NCBI GenBank assembly: GCA_021292165.1
Contig: JAHFWL010000296.1
Span: forward strand, 1-64,000
Direction: 5' to 3'
DNA length: 64,000 nt
Origin: Shinisaurus crocodilurus
Lineage: Eukaryota; Chordata; Lepidosauria; Squamata; Shinisauridae
Of this stretch, positions 1-10,112 are shown piece after piece. How positions within the stretch are numbered: position 1 is the stretch's first letter; every line of letters starts with the position of its first letter. The position numbers and the translations under genes are program-made. Below the pieces are notes generated by a model. It made no database searches. It saw only the letters and a list, made by a program, of their open reading frames with translations, and was not told the DNA's origin.

Positions 1-523
1 ACACTTGCGTTGGAAGCCGTGTGAATGCATGGAAGAAGAGAGCTTTCTTGAGGATGAAAAGCAGGTTTTAGGGCAGGAAGATCTGCTTAGATCACTGCCT
101 GATTTTGCAGCACTTAGCAGAAAAATATACCCGCAGTACCCGCCAGTCTCGGCTATATGCCGCTTTGCAGGCTTCAAAGCGGCGTTTGATTCGATCTCAA
201 GACCTTTCTTATGGAACAAACTTAAAAAACTCCACAATTGACAAACGCTTACTATTGCTGATGTTGAAACTGTACAATAACACAAGGCTCAGAGTGAGAT
301 GTAATCGTGATGGCCAGCTCTGTAATTCAATTGCAGTAAACAAGGGAGTCAGGTATCTGTTTAACACATATATAAATTCCTGAATTAAACGGCTTCAAGA
401 CCTGGACACATGCTCCAAAAATGGCAAATAAAAGACTACCTATACTGCTTTCCGCAGATGATGCCGTGATCCTTTCCCTGACCCAAATAGGACTCAGAAG
501 AGCCTTGAAGGCTCGAGAGTCTA

Positions 524-526
524 GCC

Positions 527-559
<33 letters not shown>
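524..559. repeat. (ATC)n microsatellite
   Basis: About eleven CAT/ATC triplets lie inside the LINE copy. The paralogous place at about 28778-28790 has only three or four triplets, so the tract expanded in unit A or contracted in unit B. Confidence 0.9.
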
Positions 560-944
560 GCAATCACTCGTGACGAGTAAGATTGTCTTCCAGGGTAAAA
601 ATTTACAAAAAGGAGATTTTAAAAGGAGGAAATTTATTTTAAAGAAAATTGTGTAGACCCTAGGGGTAAGTGACTGTGGAGGCCAATTCTAGATCCACAC
701 AGCTTCCCACAGTGAGGACACAGGTTACCAGATGGAAGATGGCCCTGTAAAGGATTCATTTGACGTGCTTTTGCTTAGCACATTCTCCCTTTCACCTTGC
801 ACTCGGGCTTCTTCAAAGTCCATAGAACCTTTGTGAAAGGCCAACCTCCAGTTAGATTGTTCATGGGCTAGAGCTTATTGCAAGGAAGAACGATTACAAA
901 TCAGCTACTCTAAAACTAAGATCCTGATTTTTACTAATAGTACT

Positions 945-1001
945 ATTTATTATATTAATTTATTTATTATATTTATTAATCGCCCATCTGGCCGGTCACC
1001 C
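945..1001 (-). mobile_element. 57-bp LINE 3'-tail insertion
   Basis: An AT-rich tail plus the motif CGCCCATCTGGCCGGTCACC interrupts the LINE and is flanked by a GTACT direct repeat (940-944 and 1002-1006). Unit B has the uninterrupted site near 29178-29184. The same 3'-end sequence occurs in forward orientation at 20945-21155 and reversed at about 48383-48446. This is an extremely 5'-truncated retrotransposition event. Confidence 0.75.
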
Positions 1002-2288
1002 GTACTAAGACCCATAGGTGGCGCATAGATAATAATGATATAGAACAAGTCACCTGTTTTAAATATCTGGGTGTCGTTTTCCAAGCTTCTAGAAGGAAAA
1101 CTGCCCAGGCTAACTATGCTTCCACACTTGCCAAGAAAAGCACAGCAGCAATCCTGAAGTTTTTCCGGACGCGGGGAGGGAATTTTATTCCAGCTGCAAT
1201 CAAATGTTTATGGCAAAACCGAGAGCACAACTGCTTTATGGAGCACAATTAGGTCCCTTTTCAAAATTTGTTATTGACGAAATAATACAATCGGGTTTCC
1301 TAAGGTCACTATTTCTGACACCCAGATGCCTCCCAAATGCGGCTCTGCGAATGGAGAGTGGTCTACTGAGAATCGAAGCTATTGTGTGGCTAACCACCTT
1401 ATTTACTTGGCTTGGCTCCAACTGGGTTGCTTTCCTTAATTTTACAAGACAATGACCAAACAAAATGGGGAACACCATAGCTGACAAATTTCACTCATAC
1501 GATTTCTCATCTGAATATTTGCTAAATCTAGGACTGGAAAAAGCTAAAGATATTATTAAGCAGCGGATCTGGGATATAGAACTTCAGAATGATTTAAGCC
1601 AAATCCTATATATTTACCGCTCCCCCGCGATATACAGAGTAGTGTCCTGCGGCTATCTAAGTTCTCTTACCTATTATAAATACAGATGGGCGTTCACTAG
1701 GGCTCGCTTTAATGCTCTCCCCTCAAAGCTTCTAGAAGGTAGATATCAAAACATACCAGTCGCTCAGAGGCTGTGTCCATGTGACTCAGGTGAGATAGAG
1801 ACAATTTCACATGTCCTTTTATATTGTTTGTTCTACTTAGATGCCCGGTCAAGCTTGATCCATCCCTTGTTACATGATCTTCCAGGTAATTCTGATGAAT
1901 TTTACACCAAGTATCTTCTAGCAGACATAGACCCCTCTATAACCTATAAAGTTGCCAAATGTTGTTTTTTGGCTACGCCTTAATCTTATAATTTCTTAGG
2001 CCTGGTTTAAAACAGCGGGAAAGGGCCAGAACCTTGGTACTGTATTTTAGTGTGTCTGTTGTCTGTAGACTTCTGTTTATGCTGGCCTTGGACCATAATA
2101 AAGATTTGATTGATTTGATTGATAATAAGGGCATAATGGCAGACTTTATTTATATTGGCAGAGATTTCTTTTAATGACTGCAAACACAGAAAAAAAGAAA
2201 AGAAAAGGTGATTTATTGCATTAAATTTGACCAGAACTAGAAAGAACATGACTCTTGTTCCTGGTACCCATGGTTTAGGGCTGGATTT

Positions 2289-2530
2289 TTATTATTTATT
2301 TATTATATTATACCCTGCCTTTTTTCCTGCAAGGAACCCAAGGTGGCTTACATAACTCCTCCTCCTCCTCTCTATTTTATGCTCACAACAACCCTGTGAG
2401 GTAGGTTAGGCTGAGAGTCAGTGACTGGCCCAAAGTCACCCAGTGAGTTTCATGGCTGAGTGGGGACTAGAACCCGGATCTCCCGAGTCCCAATCCAACA
2501 CTCTCACCACTATGCCACACTGGCTCTCCC
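2289..2530 (-). mobile_element. Sauria SINE, near full length
   Basis: Read on the minus strand this is a tRNA-derived head (GTGGTGAGAGTGTTGGATTG, then GGGTTC-type B box), a body containing CTCACTGGGTGACTTTGGGCC, and an AT-rich tail. I recognise this as the squamate-specific Sauria SINE. The paralogous copy is at 30490-30750, so the insertion predates the segmental duplication. Confidence 0.88.
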
Positions 2531-3750
2531 CAGGCACAACCACCCAGACACAACCACACCAAATTCAGGATTTACCAATTGTTTTCTATGGGTGGCAATC
2601 ACTATTCCATGGGAGTAGACCACAAAACAAGAAAAAGGAAAAGAAGGTGGGTGGGTTAGAAATGAACCAGGAAGTCCCTGCCTCAGACAAGTATTCACTG
2701 ACTGTACACTCATCTCTATGGCCAAATGTTTATCATAGCTGCGACTTCACTCATTGGCTAAACACACTGAAGCAGGCAGGGGTCTCATTACTAGCAAAAT
2801 GACTGGACAATGCAATTGTCCATTGTGCCTAAACATTTTGCATCATATCTCAGGTTCTGTAAGGGTCTAGACACTTGCTCTTTGTATTTGAAAGCAGCAA
2901 GCAGGAAATCTGGGCTAGTGTCGGTATCACACCAATTGCAGGAAGGCTTTCTAATTTTTTTCTTAGGAAATAGCATGTTCAAGCAAAATGATTTTGATCA
3001 GACTCCTAGTGGTTGAGAGGGGGGCTTTAATCCCCCCCCCCGATATAGCCATGATCCAAATTGCCCCCAAGCCTGCTATTTGTATTGGGAGGAAAACTCC
3101 CATTGGCTCTGATGGAGAGCAACTTGCCCAAAGTCATCTTCACTGACTGAGGATTCAACCTCTCCTCTTGCAATCCAGCACACTCTCTGCCACCCTATAC
3201 TACACTGGGACACTACTTTTACTACGGAAGGAGACACCAAATAATTTCTATTTTTCTATAAAAACTAAAAACAGAACTCTTTGCCTCGATATATTCCTTT
3301 CAATGTGAAAGCACAGGCTGAGAAGGTTTGGTAGTAGTTTTTTGGGGGTAACAGCATAGCTAGCACCTAATTACGGAGGTTTATTGTTCTAGCAACTTCC
3401 AAATACCTCCTCTGTGGGGTGCTTGCAGAGAGAGGGCTCCTAGCATTAGCACTCAGCTGGCATTGTGCAGCTGTTCAGTCTTTTTCTCCTTAACAGATTT
3501 TCGGCATTAAGAGAAAAGAAGGAAGAAGTCGTAAGAAAACATGGGACGGCTGCAACTGGACGAGGATGGCGCCTGCCCACTTGACCTGTAACTGCCTCTG
3601 AATGAGGCAGCACAATGGCACCATAAAAACATCATCTAGAAGCACCCTTTATGTCATGGAGGTGCTGATAGAGGGAGACAAGATTATCCTGCTGGCCCGG
3701 TTTGATCTTCATTATTGAGACACTCATTAATATTCCTCCCCTTTATTCCT
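2531..3750. other. Intergenic module M1, no gene seen
   Basis: The stretch 2630-3240 is a module that recurs at 7127-7510, 30850-31430 and 40810-41470 (landmarks: GAAATGAACCAGGAAG, a C-run near 3034, and TACTACACTGGG). Between 3240 and 3750, downstream of signal exon a on the minus strand, I looked for a six-cysteine second exon and found none. A plus-strand acceptor-like tract at 3479-3496 precedes a short open frame, but a Cys codon in it is Arg in unit B, which argues against function. Confidence 0.55.
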
Positions 3751-3755
3751 CTTAC

Positions 3756-3813
3756 CTGGCCCAGGCTGGAGCACAAGGAGAAAAACAGCAAAGAGCAGGT
3801 AAAAGATCTTCAT
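3756..3813 (-). CDS. Beta-defensin-like signal-peptide exon a (unit A)
   Basis: The minus-strand exon of 58 nt starts at ATG (3813-3811), encodes MKIFYLLFAVFLLVLQPGP and ends one base into the next codon at an intron donor GTAAG (3755-3751). A Lys after the start Met, a leucine/phenylalanine-rich core and a phase-1 break after Pro-Gly are the usual form of the first coding exon of sauropsid beta-defensin genes. The product would be directed to the secretory pathway. The unit B copy is identical in coding sequence. No second exon with six cysteines could be linked to it, so it may be an orphan exon or the mature part may be very diverged. A different small secreted peptide family with the same leader is possible. 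Confidence 0.68.
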
Positions 3814-3890
3814 CTCAGGATTCGTTCAGCACCCAATCCCAGGATTTGTTAAGCACCGAATAATATGGCTCATGGGTTGGCCACACGGCT

Positions 3891-3900
3891 CTATTTATAG
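3891..3900 (-). promoter_or_regulatory. TATA box of signal exon a (unit A)
   Basis: The minus strand reads CTATAAATAG, 78 bp upstream of the exon a ATG. Transcription would start roughly 25-30 bp downstream, giving a 5' UTR of about 50 nt within the same exon. The unit B counterpart at 32106-32115 is unchanged. Confidence 0.65.
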
Positions 3901-4035
3901 GGCCATAAGGATTGCATCATATTGAATGAATTGCCATGTGTTACTTTTATTGGTCTTACATCAGACGTTTTATGATTAACTATCAAAATACTTGGCAGCT
4001 TGCAAAGAGAAGAAGGGTTTCCACATTGCAAAGAT

Positions 4036-4245
4036 GGAGGGAGGGATAAGCACCATCGCTCAGTGGTAGACCACATCCTTTGCATGCCAAAGGCCCAAGG
4101 TCCAATATCTGCCGTTTCCAGATGGGGCTAGGACACCCCCCCATCTGACTCCTTTGTGAGATGCTGCCAGTCAGTGTAGATAACACTGAGGTAGACAGAC
4201 CAATGGTCTGACTTTGTATAAGTTGAGAAGTGGCTGGGAGCATTT
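4036..4245 (+). mobile_element. tRNA-derived SINE (unit A)
   Basis: An A-box-like GCTCAGTGGTAGA and B-box-like GGTCCAAT head is followed by a body with GATGCTGCCAGTCAGTGTAGA and GACCAATGGTCTGAC. This matches the common amniote tRNA-headed SINE layout and differs from the Sauria SINE. The paralog is at about 32250-32460. Related 3' ends appear near 24000-24060, 40120-40180, 46905-46980 and 62640-62710. Confidence 0.7.
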
Positions 4246-5518
4246 GCCTGGAACCTTGGGTGAGGAAGTCATGTCTGTTAGGGACCAGAGTTAAGAGTTT
4301 GTTTCCCTACCACACTTCACTTGTATTTCAAGCCTCCAGCTGTCATCCTGTAGCTCTCCCCCTGTGGGGCTTCCACATCTAACCCTTTCTCATGCTTGTA
4401 TTACTACCTGTTCAGATGTTGACTTCTAGTTGCTTTCCCTTCTGCAAAGGTGGGGGACCACCTATTAGAATAGTTCATCCCCAGAGATTAATGGATCCTA
4501 ATGGATTTTAGAGGCTTTGGGGGAATTTCAAGCTGGTATGATTGGTGCTCCCGTCAATGTCCTTGTGACTCTCTGGGACCAAAAGCTGACCAGGGCAGCT
4601 GACATGATCGCACCCAAGCGTCCTCTCCCCCTTGGCAGAGCCAAACTAGCTCCTTTGTATATTTTTTTGTAAGTTATGCAAATTGCAGCCACTTTTAACG
4701 TAACTTATGCCATTTTCTCCGCCGGGAACCCAGAAGTCTGGCGAGCGCCTCGGCTGGCGTTCGCTTTCAGCCCGGCTGGGCAGGCTCAGTGGCCGTGATC
4801 GCCCAGCGAGTCAGGTGGTGAGCAGATCGCCCACTTGGACCCCAGTGTTAGTGCAGTTCCATTAATGGAGGTATCCAGAGCACCATCTAGTCCAGCTGCT
4901 TTGTAAGGCTTTCGGTTGGTGAATCATGAGTTTGCAGACAAGAGACTTGTGCAGGATGGACTTCTGTGCTTGACCCTGCCCATCTTGGCTTGTTACATGT
5001 AATGAGGAGGGGACGGCCTGTTGGGTCCAGGATACAGATGGGTGAACGTATGATGTTTCAACCCACTGAGGTTCTCCAAATTCCTCCTCCAAGCTCAGCT
5101 TCCCTTGTTTGCAGTCGTGAACGCAAACATCTTTCTTTTGTAGCTGTTCAGGAAATATGTGGATTTGAGAAGTGTGCACCCAAAATGTGCACCTCCCACA
5201 TATTGGGCTAAAGTGTGAAAATGCGGAGGGGGAATTGGAAAAATGTCCTGAGAATTGTGCTCCTTCTAGCCATTGCATTCAAATATTATGTATCTATTTA
5301 TTTATTTCATTTCATTTTTATACTGCCCAATAGCTGAAGCTCTCTGGGCGGTTCACGGCAATTAAGAAGACAGTCCCTGCCCACAGGCTTACAATGTAAA
5401 AAGACATGACACACAAAGAAAAAGGAATGGGGAGGGAAGAAGGGGGAAATTGAAATTCTCATTCATTCCTAGTCCCACGAGGGTGGGAGTAGTACCAGAG
5501 TTGCTGCCAGTAGGATTT
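4246..5518. other. Intergenic, shared with unit B, no gene seen
   Basis: This aligns with 32456-33690. Unit A lacks about 130 bp present in unit B (about 32866-33000). An open minus frame of 138 codons (4862-5278) is interrupted in unit B (shorter frames at 33350-33547 and 33442-33624) and shows no recognisable domain, so I do not call it a gene. Confidence 0.6.
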
Positions 5519-5585
5519 AGAATCATAGAACAGTAGAGTTGGAAGGGGCCCATAAGGCCATCGAGTCCAACTCCCTGTTCAATGC
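5519..5585 (-). mobile_element. CR1-like LINE 3' end
   Basis: The sequence AGAATCATAGAACAGTAGAG and GAGTTGGAAGGGGCCCATAAGG is the reverse complement of a typical CR1 3' end. It is absent at the matching place in unit B (33690-36575), which holds a different B-only block. Confidence 0.7.
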
Positions 5586-5599
5586 AGGAACCCAAGTCT

Positions 5600-6790
5600 G
5601 TTTCCGGGCACAATTCACAAAACACTCACAAAAGGCTTCCGCAACAGCTTAAGCAGGATTGTCATCAGCTCTTTGCCATGGTGGGTAAATAGAACTGCCC
5701 TGTTCAGAGGCTGTGTAGCCCTGAATGTCAGATGCTGGGGATAAAGAACAGGAATGGTCTATTGCCTTTATGCTCTTCTTGGGGGCTGCAGAGGCATCTG
5801 GTCAACCTAGAATCAGTATATGCTGGAGCAGATGAGCCTCTGGTCTGATCCATCAGGGCTCTTCTTACATTCTTATCACCCAGCCAACATTATGCTGGAG
5901 GACATGGGATTTTCTGGACCATATCAGTAACTCACTGTTGTTACTAAACCCAAGTCAGCTGAGAACATTTGGTTTCCTCATCACCTATCATACTTTATAT
6001 AGGACATGGAGCTTGCTGAATACCATTGGGAGCTAACCATTGTTACTAAATCCCAAGTCAGTTGCTGCCATGTCGTTTCCTCATCCCTGGTCCCACATTA
6101 CATTACAGTGGTGGACATGGGATTTTCTAGAACATTTTGGTAGCTCACTATTGTTTCTAAACTTCAAGTCAGTTGAAGCCAAATGGTTGGCTTCCGTGGG
6201 TTTCCTCATCACCTAGTTCCTCTTGCTTCTTCAACAACCCAAGTCTTTCCACATTGAACTTCTCCCTGTTCCAGTGGTTGCCAAAATCTCCAATTTCAAG
6301 GGAGTGCACAGCTGTCTTGAATCTCCAGTGCCTTGCAAAGCATTCTTAGGCAATGTGGGTTCTTGGATGTGTTACGTTCATAAGGATCTTTAGGAAGGCT
6401 TTGGTGGCTTCCGTGTCAACTGACAGAGTGACATAGATTATTAAACTGGAGGACATAGGGTTTACTGGAACATATCAGTAGGCAGTAGCTCACTGTTGTT
6501 ACTAAATCCTGAGTCAGTTGAAGCCAAGTGGTTGACCTCCATGGGTTTCCTCATCACTTGCTTCATCTAGCTCCTTCAACGATTCAAGTCTTTCCACATT
6601 GAATTTCATTTGTTCCAGTGGCTGCCCAACTCTCCAATGCAAAGGGAATGTTCCTATGATGACATGTCTGTTAAGCAACCCCTGTACATCTCTCATGGCT
6701 TTGCACAGAGCATTCTGGGGCAATGTATGTTCTTGACTAAATTAAGCACTTGAGGGCCTCAAGCTAGCTTTTGGAGGCTCATTGTCACCC
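5600..6790. repeat. Unclassified module M5 with internal tandem repeats
   Basis: Sentences such as TCACTGTTGTTACTAAA and GTCAGTTGAAGCCA recur at about 100-300 bp intervals (5935, 6035, 6150, 6490), so the module itself is a degenerate tandem array. It aligns with 36577-37750 in unit B. Diverged copies in the opposite orientation sit at 24340-24560, 40420-40760, 47215-47460 and 62970-63200. A 69-codon minus frame (6514-6723) survives in unit B (37452-37661) but has no domain I recognise. Confidence 0.6.
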
Positions 6791-7126
6791 CACATTGTGG
6801 GGAAGTGATCTAGACCATTGATCTTCAACTGGTCAGTCAGCCTTACCTATGATGGGCGGTAGCAACATCATTATCCCTATACAAATATAAGTAAAAAAAT
6901 AAAATGAAATGAATGAAAAACTGGGTTCCCAGATTCACATTTGGACTAAATGTTGGCCCCAGGTATGAAAACAGAGTCAGATAGACCAATGAGTTGACTC
7001 GGGATAAAGCAGCTTGTGGTATTCCACTTCAAAAGTTGCTGTGTGAGTCAGGAAGGCTTTTAGAACAAAGGCAAAGGAGATATATATGGCTTAATAACTA
7101 TGCATATTAAATTGGGAACAAGCCTC
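6791..7126. other. Intergenic, shared with unit B
   Basis: This aligns with 37751-38070. No open frame, repeat head or splice pattern was recognised. Confidence 0.5.
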
Positions 7127-7510
7127 CTTGAGAGAAAAAGAAAAAGGAAAAGAAGGTGGGTGGGTTCGAAATGAACCAGGAAGTGCCTTCCGCAGACAAG
7201 TATTCACTGTACACTCATCTCTCTGGCCAAATGTTTATCATAGCTGTGACTTCACTCATTGACTAAACACACTGAAGCAGGCAGGGGTCTCATTTCTAGC
7301 AAAACGGCTGGACAAATGCAATTGTCCATTGCTCAGAAAATGATTGACTCCTAGTGGTTGAGAGGGGGGCTTTAATCCCCCCCCCCCGATATAGCCCTGA
7401 TGGAGAGCAACTTGCCCCAAGTCATCTTCTCTGACTGAGGATTCAACCTCTCCTCTTGCAATCCACCACACTCTCTGCCACCCTATACTACACTGGGTCA
7501 GCCTTGCCCT
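7127..7510. repeat. Second copy of module M1 in unit A
   Basis: It repeats the 2630-3240 module with an internal deletion near 7340. Its unit B counterpart is 40855-41460, so M1 was already present twice in the ancestral unit. Confidence 0.7.
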
Positions 7511-8482
7511 TGTAAATACAGAACCCATCAAGCACCACCACCCCATAAAAGACAGCATCCTCCTCTCTTCTTCTCACCTTGTCACTTCTTCCTTTTGTGT
7601 CATGTCTTATTGGACTGTTAGACTGCAGGCAGGGACTCTCTTGTTTTTATTAGATGTATCCGATAATCTCAGGGGGGGCTCACATTTGTGAATGTGAGCA
7701 GGAGTACATTCCCCCCACCCCAAGAAATGTTTGCAAATGTCTGAATTTTTGATTGAATTTGAAAAATGCATTTGATGTTTTTTTTTAAATGCACATTTTC
7801 TGAAATGTGCATTCCCTCCAAACATATATTTTCATGCTTTAGTCAACAGGATAAACATGTGTACAGAAAGGCACACTTCAACCATTCGAAAGGCATACTT
7901 TCCCCAATTCAACGAGCTGAAGAACAAGTCAAAAGGAAAACCGCCGCAAAATCCAAGGAGCTTCAAAGTGATTTTCTGAGAATTTAGGCAAGTTTGGAAA
8001 TTGCTGTTTTTTCCATCCATAGTTTTAGAGTGTAAACTCCTTGGGGCGGGAACCTGTCTGTCCTCCTTTACTCTGTAAAGCACCAAGAAAACGGATGGTG
8101 CTGAATAGATATGATGGTGATGATGATGTCAATGCCATGGCAAACCCTTTCAAGACTTTAGAAATATTCCTGGTGAAGCCAAAATGAAAGAAGGACAGGC
8201 TTGCTGGGCAAAGCAAACGCACAGAAGAATGAAAATAGGGAATGGGGGTGAATTCATCCCTAGCTAGATGTCAAGAATTTGGCATTTTTAACATTTTAGA
8301 TTAACAGAAGAGGAAAGAATGATACATATGTTTTTAATTAGTATATATATTTTATGTTTATTGTTGTTCCCCTCCTCAATCCACATGGAGAGGCGGGTAA
8401 GAAACAAATCATCATCATCATCATCATCATTATCATCACACTTCCACAAAAATGCAAAAGTGTGATTTTGGTCCTCTATGCC
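7511..8482. other. Intergenic, partly shared with unit B
   Basis: Up to about 7995 this aligns with 41470-41970; beyond that the sequence is specific to unit A. It contains an (ATC)n tract at 8408-8438. No gene was recognised. Confidence 0.55.
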
Positions 8483-9123
8483 CAGGACCGGTGCAGGGCA
8501 GTTTGGCGCCCCAGGCGAAAAAATATTTAGCGCCCCCCCTCTCCAAAGCAGAAAAAAAAAAAAAACCTGCGCCGCCACCACCACCCTACCTTCCCCCCCC
8601 GCCCTGGCTGCGGCGGCGGCGGCTGCTGCTGCTGCTGCTGCCTCCTCCTCCTCCTGAAGTGACGCGACGGGACCCCCGCGCTGTTTTTTGCCGGGGGAAA
8701 CCATGGCAACAGGGCTGTTTAAGCCCTTCTGCCCTGGTTCCTCCCACCAAAACAACGCGGGCGGGGCTCCGGAAGCGACGCGACGAAGGTAGGTGACGGG
8801 GGGGTGACGGGGGGTGGGGGGGGTGACGGGGGGTGGCGATGCGGTGGGAGGCGCAGCGGCAGCGAGCGGGTGGGCGGGGGGAGGCGCAGCGGCGAGCGAG
8901 CGAGCGGGCAGGAGGGTGGGGAGGCGGAGGCCTGGCAGGGGCGGCGCAGCGGCGGCGGAGGCCTGGTGGGGGCGGCGCAGCGGCAGCGAAGAGGAGAGCA
9001 GCGTTTCCGCGCCCTCTTCATCCACGCGCCCTCTTCAGCCGCGCGCCCTCTTCAGCCGCGCGCCCTCTTCAGCCGTGTGCCCTAGGCAACTGCCTAGTTG
9101 GCCTAGCGGTAGCGCCGGCCCTG
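8483..9123. mobile_element. hAT-type non-autonomous DNA transposon, GC-rich
   Basis: The ends CAGGACCGGTGC and GCGCCGGCCCTG form imperfect 12-bp terminal inverted repeats. They are flanked by a perfect 8-bp target duplication TCTATGCC (8475-8482 and 9124-9131), the hallmark length for hAT elements. The interior is GC- and CpG-rich with triplet runs, and includes GTGACGCGACGGGA. The open frames inside (up to 245 codons) are low-complexity and are not genes. The element is absent from unit B. A relative with shared interior lies at 34023-34649. Confidence 0.8.
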
Positions 9124-9189
9124 TCTATGCCTAGTTTGATTTTACATCATCAGCCGCTGCACAGTTCTGCAGGTTTACTCAGAAATTAG

Positions 9190-10104
9190 CAAGAATGGGG
9201 ACTCGGACTCGAGGACTCGACTCGTGAGTCGGACTGAGTCCCCCCTCTGACTCGACTCGGACTCGAGTCCCAATATTTTTAATGGGACTCGAGACTCGAC
9301 TCGGGACTCGTGAGACCAAGGACTCTTCAACATCCCTGGGCTGTGCCAGAAGGAGTGGAGAGGAGCGTGATTGCCGGCGAAGACCGTATGGAAGCGAGGT
9401 GTGCCGCTGCTCGGCCACTATGGACGGCTACCAGGAGTGCAGCCCCAGCAGTGTGTCAAGATTTATTTTGATTGATGTGTTGCATACTTGGGAGAGGCAG
9501 AAGAAGAACCTGAGATTACTCTGTGTGGCTGCTCTGAGTGTGTTTCTGGTTCCAGCAAGTTCATCACCAGTGTAGCGGGTGTTCAGTGAGGGTGGAATTG
9601 TGATGAGATCTCACCGTTCCAGAATGGGGGCCAAACATTTAGAAAAAATCATGTTCCTCAAATGCAACATGGATAAGTTTTAGGAAGTACAGCAAGTTTA
9701 TTTTTTTAAATCATTTCCCTAAAATGCAACCTTTCAGACATTTTGGGTTTGGCTGCCTCTGCCTACCTGCTTTGGGGTTCCCTGCCTCCTCTGCCTGCCT
9801 GGTTATTTTGGGTTTGTCTGCCTGGTCTGTTCTTTGCAAAATCAGTTGCAGAGTTATGAGATAAAAAGGCACACTTGTGCCTAGAATTTATTTAAACCAC
9901 ACATCTGAAGTAGCCTTATTTTGTTGGGAAACCCCCCCATTGATTTTAATAGGGACTCGTGGAGTCAGCTTTGGGAGTGACTCGTGACTTGTGACTCGTG
10001 AGTCACCATTTTGGACCAAGGACTCGGACTCGGACTCGAGACTCGGGTCCAAAGACTCGTGACTCGACTCGTGACTCGAGACCAAGGACTCTTCAACATC
10101 CCTG
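9190..10104. mobile_element. hAT-like element with GACTCG-rich ends
   Basis: This begins CAAGAATGG and ends CATCCCTG (weak inverted repeats) between perfect 8-bp duplications GAAATTAG (9182-9189 and 10105-10112). Both terminal regions (9196-9325 and 9950-10095) consist of degenerate GACTCG/GACTCGAGTC palindromic units. The right-end sequence ACTCTTCAACATCCCTGG also occurs internally at 9323-9339, so the element is composite or carries an internal end duplication. No transposase is visible. Confidence 0.72.
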
Positions 10105-10112
10105 GAAATTAG

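Larger units (their letters stand above)
1..2130 (+). mobile_element. Non-LTR retrotransposon (LINE), unit A copy, broken
   Basis: Reverse-transcriptase-like frames run from the window edge. They include an ADD catalytic-box relative (SADDAVILS) near 450-480 and a C-terminal part in two frames (1204-1455 and 1465-1983). The 1465-1983 frame ends with a Cys/His knuckle (CPCDSGE...H...C) typical of the C-terminus of several LINE clades. The 3' end at about 2095-2130 is AATAAA followed by TTGATT-type repeats. The element aligns with 28249-30335, where the C-terminal frame is continuous, so the frame break near 1455-1465 arose in this copy. The clade is unresolved; an I-group or Vingi-like LINE is a guess. 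The 5' part lies outside the window. Confidence 0.8.

Noticed and set aside
527..559. Regular short repeats that might suggest a CRISPR-like array
   Set aside because: These are eukaryotic microsatellites with no spacer structure; nothing in the window is CRISPR-like.
3480..3605. Plus-strand acceptor-like tract followed by a short basic frame ending in TCNCL
   Set aside because: A cysteine codon in it is Arg in unit B, there is no matching upstream donor, and it runs opposite to the signal exons.
8288..9189. Long overlapping frames of up to 245 codons in GC-rich DNA
   Set aside because: They are Ala/Pro/Arg/Gly low-complexity translations of a CpG-rich transposon with exact target duplications, present on both strands at once.
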